Assembly (NCBI GenBank): GCA_017590115.1
Contig: JAGGNK010006593.1
Span: 536,814 to 600,813 of the forward strand
Source of the DNA: Montifringilla adamsi
Lineage: Eukaryota; Chordata; Aves; Passeriformes; Passeridae
Direction: 5' to 3'
Length of the DNA: 64,000 nucleotides
Shown here: one piece after another, positions 39,897 to 51,800 of the stretch
Position numbering within the stretch: the first letter of the stretch is position 1
Layout of the letters: each line of letters begins with the position of its first letter
Translations under genes and position numbers: made by a program
Notes under the pieces: generated by a model
What the model was told of the DNA's origin: nothing
Databases searched by the model: none
Seen by the model: the letters and a program-made list of their open reading frames with translations, nothing else

Positions 39897-42800
39897 GTTT
39901 TTTTTTTTTTTTTTTTTTTAGCTCAGAAATAAGTCAAAAGTCACATTACATTTTTTTTCTTGCATGTCAGGTAACTTGGTGTATCAAGCACAGTCTCCTG
40001 ATGAGGGAGCCCTAGTCACTGCTGCCAGAAACTTTGGATTTGTGTTCCGAGCTCGCACGCCAGAGACCATCACTGTTGTGGAAATGGGAGAAACAAAAGT
40101 CTACAAACTTCTGGCTATTCTTGATTTCAACAACGTTCGCAAGCGAATGTCTGTGATTGGTATGTTCCCTTTGCTGCTTTCTTTCCTTCCTGAGTTTTTA
40201 GGTTCCGGAGCTGTCCCTCATTCTGCTGTGATGCAGACTTTTTCTAGGAGACCTCCTTTGCAATGTGCTCTGAGCAACATTTATTTCTGAGGACTTGAGA
40301 TGGGCTGTCTTGACTTTATAATTACACAGCAACAGTGCCAGAAAAATACTTAAAGGAGGCAGGTGGGATAAATGTCAACATCTGGACCACAGTGATGCAA
40401 GCTAGCCTCCTAAAGACACTTAGCTTTTCATATATCTTGCTCCCCTCATTACAATGCAGGAAAGGCCTTTCTTCTAACCAGCTTTTAAATTTTTAGTGAA
40501 ATTTGAGGAAGTAGGGCCAGAGAAAGCAAGAATAAACTGAGAAAACAGGTTTTTTTCCAATAAACAAATTTCCATTTTCTCCCAAACAGAAAATGGAGAA
40601 ATTATTCAAGAAAGTTTTTGCAGCCTTTATTAACACTCCAACTTACTCTAATATTTCAGGAATATTGTAATTGTAGTTACAATTTACTGGTAGGAGAATA
40701 GGAGAAGTAGGACCAGTTCCCTAAAAGCAAATTATTCTTCACTTTTTAGTGAAGTTCTGCCTGTAGGGACAACGTAGTGTCTGCTGAGACCAATGCACTC
40801 TCTTTTCTAAGCAGAGCTTGTCTTGATTCCTGGGAGTTTGCCAAAACTTGGGGAAATTCAGACACCTGTAGAAACTCTTCTTGGTTTTGATGGAAGGGCT
40901 TTGTACCCCAAAAGTCTCAGTCTGGGATTTGTAGCATTTCTTTTCCTCTTCCTCACAGTGCAGAGTCCAGAAGGTGACTTGACTTTGTACTGCAAGGGGG
41001 CTGACACCATTCTTTATGAACTGCTTCATCCATCCTGCAACTCTCTCAAAGAGGAGACCACAGAACACCTGAATGTAAGAGCTTCCTTCTCAACAACATC
41101 TCTGCATTTGATGTTTTACTTTTCTCCAGCATACCTTGTCTTCAGGAAAAAAACACCCAGATTTTAGAAACAGTACTTAGGCACCAATTTTAAGTTATGA
41201 AATACAGAAACAAATTAGTTTCTATGGCCTTAGGTCTCAAATTAGTTGCATAGGCACGAGAACCACGTGCCATGTGAACTGCTCCAGGACAGTCAGCAGA
41301 TTGAGGGAGGTGATTCTGTCCTTCTGCTCTGTCTTGTGAGACCTCACCTGGAACACTGTCCAGCTCTGGGATCCTCAGCATAAGAAGGACATGGACCTTT
41401 TGGAGTGAGTCTATAGCTATGAAGATAATCAGAGGGCTGGAGCACCTCACCTGTAGCTGGGAGATTTGGGTTTTTTTAGCCTGGAGAAGAAAAGTCCCTA
41501 GGGAGACCTTATAACACCTTCCACTACCTAAAGGGGCTACAAGAGAGGGACTTTTTACAAGGGCATGTAGTGATAAAACAAGGGTTAATGGCTTTAAACT
41601 GAAAGACAGAAGATTTAGATTTATTATTAGGAAGAATTTCTTTACTGTGAGGGTGATGAGACACTGGAACAGGTTGTCCAGAGAAGCTGTGGATGCTCCA
41701 TCCCTGGAAGTGTTCAAGGCCAAGTTGGATGGAGCTCTGAGCAAGCTGGTCTCATGGAAAGTGTCCCTGCCCATGGCAGTGGGGTTGGAATGAGATTATC
41801 TTTAAGGTCTCTGCCAACCCAAGACATTCCATCATTCTATGATTCTGTAATATGGACAAAGATGGCAAATCCAGTGCATGATATTTAAAGACCTGTGACC
41901 TGTTTCTGATGCACCTTTACTTCAAGCCTGGGGAAAAACCTCCCAGAGATGCATTTCACAAATGCATCTTTGCTGTTCCACCAAACACTGAGCTCCATGT
42001 TGTCCATTAGAAAGAACAACTGAGCCCACCTAAAAATGTTGAACCCACATCCAAAGTTTGAGGCTGTGTTCAGTGTTTATTTAGGTCTCACTGTTCCGGA
42101 CCTCTTGTTGAGAAATACAAACCTGAGAAGCAAATGCCTGGTAAGTGTAAAGCTTAAAAGCCAGAGGGTAGAAAAGCCCTTTTGAGGTTTTTTTTTTCCA
42201 TAAAGACCATGGATGGTAATAATAAAGTGGTCTGGAATTGCTATTTAAAAATACCCCAACATTTGTGGCCTAAGGTGTCATTTTTTCACCTTTCCTCCAC
42301 AAACTTTACCAAGATGCTTTTACCAGTCTGATTTCTGAAGGTCCTTTGTAAGCCTAGGTGACCAGACTGTTCTTCCTGGACCTTGTATCCTCTCTCTTAC
42401 CACTGTCTTGCAGGAGTTTGCTGGGGAAGGCCTGAGGACACTAGTGGTGGCCTATAAGAGCTTGGAGGAAGACTACTTTCAGGACTGGATCAGGCGTCAC
42501 CATGAAGCAAGCACTGCCTTGGAAGGACGGGAAGACAAACTGTCAGAGTTGTATGAAGAGATTGAAAAAGACCTAATGGTTAGTAATTCAGGGAATCTGG
42601 GCCAGGCTCTGGGGGAGGCAGCGAGGGTGGTGGTTTGTCAATAAACAGCTCAGCATGACTTTGCTAAACACCGCTCTGCAAACAGCTCAGTGGGCTGTGT
42701 GACAGGAGCAGGTCAGAACACGGCAGCCCTGCGTGTTCACTGGCACTTCCATCAGGAGCCCATAACTGGCATGTCAGCCACCAGTTCAAGGGAATGGTTT

Positions 42801-45800
42801 TATTTTAACTCACGTGGGTGTCAGAGTAGCTTTCTCGTGATGAAGTGATATACCAGAGCCTGCAGGAGATGACGTGGGCACAAATATTTCATAGCTATCC
42901 TTTGTATGTGCAAATGGCTGATCTACTTATTTTCCAGCCTTTGAAATGGCAGGCAGTGAATAATTCCCAGTGCCCATGAAAACGTCTCCTTTGTTCTTCC
43001 AGCCCTGGGCAGGATGGGTAGATGATATCCATGAACACGTTTGTGTCAATTTGAAATTGAGCTAAACTGTGATCTTTGGGTCATTCTTCTCTCCCTAAGT
43101 GTTGTTACAGTTTTTAAATGCCCTGGAGGATTTGCCTGTGTTTCAGAGCCATGAATAATGAATGAAAAGCATGTGTGTGATCTGAAGAGAAGCAATCCAG
43201 CTTCTGCACTCGTGGCAGTGCTTTCTTGAAACCCCGGAAATCCTGCTGCTCCTTCCATTAGCTGTATGCTCAGAATGCCAGCAGTGCTCAGGGAAGGAGC
43301 AAGTGTGAAAAGGCTGGGGAAAGGTTGGCCTTTGGAAGTTGCATGGTCTGTAGCTGGATCAGGAACTACTGTAAAACAGGGATTGTACATTTTTGAGGAC
43401 CCTGTGGAGAAGTTCCCTCAGAGGTGTTACCTACATTGATAACGCTTGTACCTGAGGTATGATGGACATCTCAGGATGCCAAAAGGGATCCCAGGCTTAA
43501 AGCTAACCACTGAATTTAGTCTCCAAGCAGCAGGAGGTAGGTGGTAGCAGTGATACCTGAGGTAGCAGTGAAACCTCCATGTCTCTTTGACAACAGTTCA
43601 AAGCCACCAGCTACCTTCAAACAGGAGAAAAAGCAGTAACTTAAAAATAATGAAGGTTTGTATCCTGAACAGTCTGGGGTGTAGCTGTGTGACAGTGTGG
43701 ACCAGGGGTGGGGACAGGTCTTTTAGGGGCTGAAGAAGATGTTTAGCAGCCATGTGACATCTGCAGTACAGCACAGCTGGGATCAAGTTCCACACCAGAG
43801 GAGGCTTGGGGACATGGATCCAGAGTGGCTTTGTCCCTCTATTAAAGTTCTATCTGCTGTGAAGGGAACACATGGAACAACACAGACCTGTAGCTCTGCA
43901 AACATTCTTGCAAATAGTCTCATGCATATTCATAATCCATCAGAGCCTGGGGAGATTAGAGCCTAGAACGTCTGCCAGATCAGGGCTGTACTCTGTACAG
44001 TAAATTTGCTGAGGAAGAATGACAATCAGTACAACCTTATTCCTGGGGATTTCATTTGGGTTTGCTTAAATAATTAGGTTCAATGCTTTCTCATTTGGTA
44101 GCAGTGAGAAGACTTAACCAGCTCCCTGCCATTTCTGTTAAGCTGCTAGGTGCCACAGCTATAGAGGACAAGCTACAAGATGGGGTCCCACAGACAATTG
44201 AGACTCTTGCCAAAGCCAACATCAAGATATGGGTTCTCACTGGAGATAAGCAAGGTAAAGGCACTACAGCTTTGGTTGCTTCTCTTCTCCACTGGTGGGG
44301 CAGTTCTGCTAGGACCTGTGTTCTCATTCTTTGAAAACTGCACAGAAGACACGGCTTTGTTTCATTGCCAGCTATGCAAAATTTCAGTTAACTGGAATCA
44401 GACCAGATGACTAGCTTGTGCCTGTCCTTAATTTCTGTCATGAGGGTGGAAGCAGGGTGAAGGCAGCATCCTTTGCCTTTGGAGAGGTGACAGTAAGCAT
44501 CCCATAGTCCCTCACATAAGCTGTGAAAAGGTGTCACCTTCATCCAGTTGATCATTCAGGTGAAGACAGTAGAAAAAACCTTGGCCTGTTTTCCAGAAAC
44601 TTTAATGTTAAAGTGGGTGTTGGATGCATTTCAGCTTCTTTCTGACTCTTACCATCCCAAATAGAAATGGAGGAAACATAGGCTTTTGGAGGTGGAAAGA
44701 ACAGCAAATAGACTCCAGTGAATTCATTTGGAGACAGTATTTTCACTGAAACAATGGTGTTTCAGGGGGGTCAAAAGTGTTTGCAAATAATTTCATTCAA
44801 GACACAAGCAGAGAATTTTTGAGAAAAATGAAACACTTCATTTTGTCATGTTCCAAATGCAACAGTTTTGTTATGAAATACCAAAATATGTTTTCCAGAA
44901 TTTCATGGACAAAACGTCACATTCTTTTTCAGAGCTGTAGTTTAGGGCTTTTCTGGAAGCAGGGAGAAGGCAAGTTAAAAATCCAGAAAAAATTTTGAAT
45001 CAATATGCAATGTTCTTTTGTTGCTCCAAATATGTTGATCAAAGGGTATTTTAGGCTTTTTCATTTTGGCAGAGTTATTTTTTTCCAGTGGTCTTGTGAA
45101 GTCAAATTTGCTGCTACATCCATCAAAGTTGTTCTTTTACTGTTGACTCTGAAAGGCTCCAGTCTCTTTTGAGTCAGAGAGCTTTTGTCATGTGAACAAA
45201 AAGACCACAGAAGTGGGTGAATTTGGGGTTGCTGAGGTGGATTATCTTCCTGGTTTGTCTTTCCCAGAGACAGCAATGAATATTGGTTACTCCTGCAACT
45301 TGCTGAATGATGACATGGAAGAAGTTTTCATTATTGAAGGTAGCACATCTGATGACGTACTGAATGAGCTGAGGTAAATGGCTGAAAAACACTTTCCGCG
45401 CTGTGCACTAGCACTATTTGTGTTTTGTATCATCCCACCTTCTTTTTAGCTGTCAGCTTTCCTTGTTGCAGTCCATTCAGGGACCTTAGATAAGGGAGAG
45501 CTGCCTCCCTGGAAGATCCAGAAGCTAAACACAATGTAGAAATCTCCTCTCAGAGTAAATGCTGAAACTTCTTAACCAAAGAGCTTAAATTAAAAGAAGG
45601 TATAAGAAAGCAGAGACAGATAGGGAGTATCAGCTGAAATTGACCAACAAGTGATCCTGAGCTACAAAGGCTTTGGCTCCAGGTTTGAGGTAGACTGTTG
45701 CTGTAGTGCTCTTTCCATTTATTCACTTTGCTGTCCTTTGTCTGGGTTTGTCTTTTGTCTGGATATTTTTTGGCAGTATCTGAGAACTTACCTTCCATCC

Positions 45801-48800
45801 TTACCTCCTCTGTAGACACAGGTTCTTAGGTAAAGGTGGAAAATGGGAAAGGTTCGCAGTCCTTTTCTCTTGGAGTAGATGGCTGCCAGACAACATGCAC
45901 AGAAAATTGGATGTCTTTTGGGATACCATCCTTCATGGCGCTCAGATGGTTTGTTTAACTTAAAATCAGCAGAAGTTTAGCAAAACTTGTTAGAGTTTCA
46001 GAAATGTGGATGATCTGTGCAGACAGCAGCAGCTAAACAGTGCATATTGTTGTAGGGATACAGTAAAAATTGGACTGAACTATCAAAGGGAAGCATTGAT
46101 TTTTGTTTCCATAATGCTGCTCTTACAAAATATAGATATATATTGGCAAGGTTTTCAGATTTTCATGATTATCCTGTTTCTTTTTTTTTTTTTTTTTTTT
46201 TTTTTTTTAGGAACGCAAGAAAAAAGATGAAGCCAGATTCTTTTCTGGACAGTGATGAAATCAACATTCAGTTTGAAAAGTCTTCGAAAAAACAAATAAT
46301 TATACCTGATGAGCAGGCAAATGGGGTGTATGGTCTGGTTATCACTGGCCACAGCCTGGTAAGGAAAGTTCAGAGCCTTGTAGGGATGAGTTTCCTGAAG
46401 AATTTACTGCAAGACATACTGAAAATCTGAAAAATGCTTTAAAAATTCAGCTCTAGAGGACAAGGGTTTTTTCGCCCCTTGTTGAAGACTAGGTTCAGTG
46501 GTTATCTGAGAGAGTAAAGGTGACAGACAATGGTTCAGAAGATGTTTCAGCAACAGAGAATAGTTTGCCTTGATCTTTGGTGAACAAGAGGGATAGAGTA
46601 GCTGGATCATATTTAATTTCTAGAAACATACTAGCAAAATAACGAGGTTTGTGTTTGCAGCAAGAAGATAACATGAGACATGGGTTTCAATGCCAAGGAC
46701 ATATTCTACTAAATATAGCTGAAAATAGATATGCTTAATTTATGGGATATAGATATTATGACTCAACTAATATATTGATACTCTCTCCCACGATGTTCTT
46801 CCAAGCAAACTGAAGCAATACACTCTAGATGAAATTGCAAAATGATAGATTAAAAACTGCTTGGGAAGCGTGGCTCTGAAGGCCTCACTGTTGATCTAAA
46901 ACAACTGTTAGCTGTCATTTGCAGAGGGTTATCCCACATCTATTTGATGCTCAGTGTTTGCATTAACTGCTTAGAAAGAGAGCAGGTAACACCAGAGTAC
47001 AAAGACACCTGAGTCAGGCATAATCTGGAAAGCACAGGGGGAAACTGAATCAGCTGGGACTTCTGAGCCTGGACAGCACTGATCAGTCTTGGTAATACTC
47101 TTCAAAATTATAACAGGTAAACAAAGTAATGGAATTAAACTGAGATGAGAGAGTTCTGAGTGAAATGTCTTCCTGATGAGAACAGTGAAACTTTGCAATA
47201 AATTATCTATATTAGGAAATTTTTTAGAATCAGTTAGAGGAAAGAAAAAACAACTTAGATCAATACAAACCTGTCTGCGAGGAACACTTAATTTATGTCA
47301 GGTTTATTTATCTGTTGTATTTTACTTTCCCAGATCTCAGTGAAAGCAAATAGACATAGCAAATAGACATATTTAGAAAGTTCTGGGAGGTGCCGCCTCC
47401 CAGAAACAAGGTGCTTCTGTTCCCTGTAGCTGCTGCCTTTCTTAATGACAGCCCAGAAATTTTCACTTCCAGCTCTGCACAAGCCCAGAAAAAAAAAGAA
47501 AATCTCATCTTTCTCTACTTTTGGCTCATGTGCCATGTGTACAGACCCCAAACACTGTCAGACAGTGCCTAGGTTGTTAAGTACCCTTTCTCCCTCTTTT
47601 ACAGTCACTTCCCCTTGAACTCCAGGGCCATAATCTCCTTTAGATTCCCACTGCAAAGCAAACAAGAGGTCTGTCAGGTTTGGTCCATGTGCATTGCATG
47701 GACATCAGCTGGAAGCCCCTTGCCTGTTCCTACTCCATCCCTTCAGCCTGCAGCGCAGACCCTGAGTGCTGTGCTAGCAGAACACCTCTGGCAAGGATGG
47801 CAAAGCTTTCTTTATATTCCTGGAAAAAAACCACACTCACCTACACCCTGGCAAGGGGACATGTCCCACACAATCTGGCCTGTGTGGGAGCAGCCAGTCC
47901 ACACAGTAGACACAATGAGTTTCACCAAGATTATGGCTTTCTCCTCTGTGGGGACCACAAGGACAGTGCAGATAAATCTAGATGTCATTTATTTATTTCT
48001 ATGAGCTTGAACAATGGTGTGATACTGTCCCCCACACAGCACCTGCTCAGTGCTCTATCCCTGCCTGTAGAGGGGTGAGAGGGCAGTGCTGGGCTATGCA
48101 CACATCTGGTGTTGCCTGAAGAAAGCAGTGAACAGAAAATTGTCAGCATCCATAATGGCATCATCATGCCACTTTATTTGTATGCAGTTGCACCATTAAT
48201 ATACAAAATGCTAACATTTTGCTGGTGCTGTGCAGCAAGGCTGTTGAGGCAAAAGCCATCTCTGACTGCACTGACCAGCAGTACTCAGGCTGAACCATGA
48301 AAAGGTCTTTTGTTGAGCAAGCCTGCTGCCATGACAGAGGAAAAAGGGGACACTGGTGACTCACAGCTCTCTGTTTCAAAAAGAAAGAATATGTGGCCTA
48401 AGGACTGTCTGCCTTTCACAGACAAGGCAGTGGGCCTGCTGTAATGGTTCTGAGCAGGAGTGAGCCTTGTAGATTCCTTCTGTTCATGTCTGCTAAAAAG
48501 AGACAACAAAGAACAGAGCCATAAAGCATGATCTGAAAGAAATTTGAAAAGCTCACACTGCTCCCTCCTCCTCATGCAGAGCTGGAGGGGTGACTAGACA
48601 TCCAATTATCTCAGTGCTTCTCAAATAGAAATAACATAGCTGACTGATTTAAAAGGTCAGCACTCAGATTAAAGCAGTCTTCTCTTTAATTTTGTATTTT
48701 GCTGTATCATGCCCACCTGAGCCTAACTTTTTTTTTTTTTTTCAATTAGGCACTTAACAAATTGAAATCTTTCCTATTTATCTCCCAGAGCTTAAATAGT

Positions 48801-51800
48801 AATCCAAGAGGGATGAGCAGAGACTCTCTCACATGGAGATACACAAGGTTGTCTCAGGCCCTGCAGCAGCTCCTGCTTTTAGTGTTTGACACTTCGGCCC
48901 TCTGTCAGGTTACATCAGCCAGAGCAGGTGCTGTGCATGCCCAGCTGTTGTTCACACCCAGATGTGGTGCACACCCAGATGTGGTGCATACCCAGCTGTG
49001 GTGCATATCCAGCTGTGGTGCATATCCAGATGTGGTGCACCCAAAGTGCAAGCTCGTAGGTGCAGGGTGCACAGTGTGACGCGCAGTGTGGATGCTCCTT
49101 GAGACTGGGTGGATTCACCGACATGGGTGCAAGGGCCTGGCTCAGCTGTCGTGGCCACCCTGCTGCACCCTCTTTGTCAGGCCAGGAGTTGCTGCGAGCC
49201 TGCCCTGAGCGCTCCCTTTCCTCCTTTCCAGGCTTATGCTCTGGAAGGGAACCTGGAGCTGGAGCTGGTGAGAACTGCCTGCATGTGCAAAGTGGTGATC
49301 TGCTGCCGGGTGACTCCCCTGCAGAAGGCCCAGGTGGTGGAGCTGGTGAAGAAGTACAAGAAGGCCGTGACCCTGGCGATCGGAGACGGTGCCAATGATG
49401 TCAGCATGATCAAAAGTGAGTGATGGCCAACAGCCAGCATGCTGTAGCAGACTGACTCAAAGAGGTATTTCTCTCTGAGGCAGGCTAGCAGCAGGAACAC
49501 AAAACTGAGTGCCTCCTGCACCACCCTCTTTGTAGAAACACGTGTCTGTGTCCCAGATTTTGGCAGATCTCTACAGAGCACTGTCACTACAGGTTAGTTG
49601 TGTCTCCTGCCTTGTGGGTCACACTGGACTCCTTCAGGAGCTAAGGTTGCACTAAGGGCCTATTTTTTTGTTTCTACCTTAAAGCAGAAAAAAATGGTTG
49701 GTCTTGATGATCTTACAGGTTTTTTCCAACCTAAATGGATCTATGATTCTATGAAAAGCCCACTTGGGCTGTGATGTGTCAATCAGTGTGTCTGCACGGC
49801 CACCATCACAAGGGCAATGTATATAACAAACAGTTTGGATCATAGAGGGCCTGACTCAAAGCAGAAATAAAATCTTCGTGACTGTAAATATTCTGTATAA
49901 TATTATGTGGGGTGCTTTTTTCAGCATTTATTTCTGTCAGGACTGTTTGTTAATTATCTCCCTGGAGTTACAGATGGTAGGCTTCCAGGCTTCTCCATCC
50001 GTGAGCATCATTTGATGCTGCATTACCTCACTGAATTTATGAAAAAAAGTCCTAACTACGTATAATTAAATTAAGATTATTCAGACAGACTTATTGCTAA
50101 TATTCCTTGTTTAATTTGCAAGAATTGATTAACTGGAGCCTCTTAATTAAGAAAGAAAAGGCTAAGTAGAGAGCTTCAAGGGAGATAAGTCAGGCAGTCA
50201 GCAAAGAAAGGAGAAAAAAGTATGCAGAATAATTAGGAACTAGTCCACTCCCCCCACAAGAGGATTGAGACTATGGGTTTTTATCAGTTCAGTTCAGTGG
50301 AAACATCTGAATCTAACCAACCCTCAGCCATTAAGATTGTATTCATTAGTTAAAGCTGTATAATTAGCTGTCACATTAAACTTATGTCCATGTTTAATAA
50401 ATGCAAGTTACTATTAAAAAAAAAAAAAAGTGACTCTTCTATCTTATTATTTGATTGAACTAATAAAGCCCAGGAAACATAAAGAGGCTACAGTCTGCCT
50501 TTTAGCACAGTGTCTGAGAAGGTTTAAAATGGTTTGAAGATTTTGCCTGTCTGGAATGATGTTTTAAGGCTCCTGGAAGGACATGCATGCATGTTAAATA
50601 AAAGTCACATGTCAATATAAATTAAAGTTATTGTTTCATAATAGCAGCCGTTATAAACAACAGTATTTGTGCTGCTGCAAAGCATTCAGAAAAAACCCAT
50701 AAACTGTCACTGAACCTATAATGTCATTCAAATAATAAAAGCCCACTTATGGGAAATGTATCACAGAGCCAAAATCATAGTGCTGCTGAAAGAATTAGTG
50801 CACCAAAATTTTTTTTTTTTTTGTTTTAATAACTTTTCATTCTGACTTTCGATGAAGGCCGTGAAGGAATTAACACGGTGTTCAGTGCTGGATAATTCAT
50901 TTGAAAAATGGGGCAGTGAAAACTCTCAGTATAATGATGTGACCAACGACCTTCTTGTTGCAGCTGCCCACATCGGGGTTGGTATCAGCGGCCAGGAGGG
51001 GATGCAGGCGGTCCTGTCCAGCGACTTCTCCTTCGCACAGTTCCGCTACCTGCAGCGCCTGCTCCTGGTGCACGGGCGCTGGTCCTACATCCGCATGTGC
51101 AAGTTCCTCAAGTACTTCTTCTATAAGAATTTTGCCTTCACCTTGGTGCATTTCTGGTATGGCTTCTTCTCCGGCTTCTCAGCACAGGTGGGTCCGGCTT
51201 CGGTTTTGTCAGGGACATGGAGATGATCAGAGGGCAGCGCCTCTGCTGTGAAGACAGGCTGAGGGTGGAGGGCTGGTTCAGCTGGTGGATGAGAAAGCTT
51301 CAGGGAGATCTTAGAGCACCTTTCAGTACCTAAAAGTGCTACAAGAGAGTTGTAGAGGAATTTCTTAGCAGGGTCTAATGCAGTATGACAAAGGGTCATG
51401 ATTTCAAACTAAGCTTAGATTCGTACAACAAAGAAGTTTTTTGCAATGAAGTTTGTAAAACACTGACAGAAGTTGCCCAGAGAGGTGATTTGATGCCCTC
51501 TTCCTGGAAATATTCCAGGTCAGGTTAGATGGGGCTCCAAGCAACCTGACCTAGCTGAAGATGTCTGTGCTGATTTGAGGGTGGTTGGTTTAGATTAATT
51601 TTACAGCACTCTTCCAACCAAAACCGTTCTGTAAGTCTACATCTAGCAAAGTATCTGGAAACATTTTACAAGGAAATAAACTAAGCCATTCCTCCCACCT
51701 CACTCAACAAAGGTCTGTCTTCTTTAGCCACATGGGTATAAAGCAGATATTGCTGCCTCCATTGCTGCTGCTGGAGGACTGATGCCTGGAGACAGAATAT

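Noticed and set aside
41190..41774. 194-codon open frame on the minus strand, the longest in the window
   Set aside because: It is the antisense of a CR1 3' fragment; the same peptide style appears antisense to the other + strand CR1 copies (14786-15250, 62444-62707).
47615..48078. Two overlapping + strand open frames of 129 and 132 codons
   Set aside because: Different frames over the same intronic DNA, no recognisable domain, and no splice sites linking them to the flippase. Chance, or possibly an old repeat.
49060..49398. 112-codon open frame over the exon at 49232
   Set aside because: Out of frame with the P-domain sequence; a shadow of GC-rich coding DNA.
50852..50963. In-frame open sequence with an ATG just before the exon at 50964
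   Set aside because: The exon has a good TTGTTGCAG acceptor, and joining there restores the family sequence (MIK-T-AHIGVG); the upstream residues match no family member.
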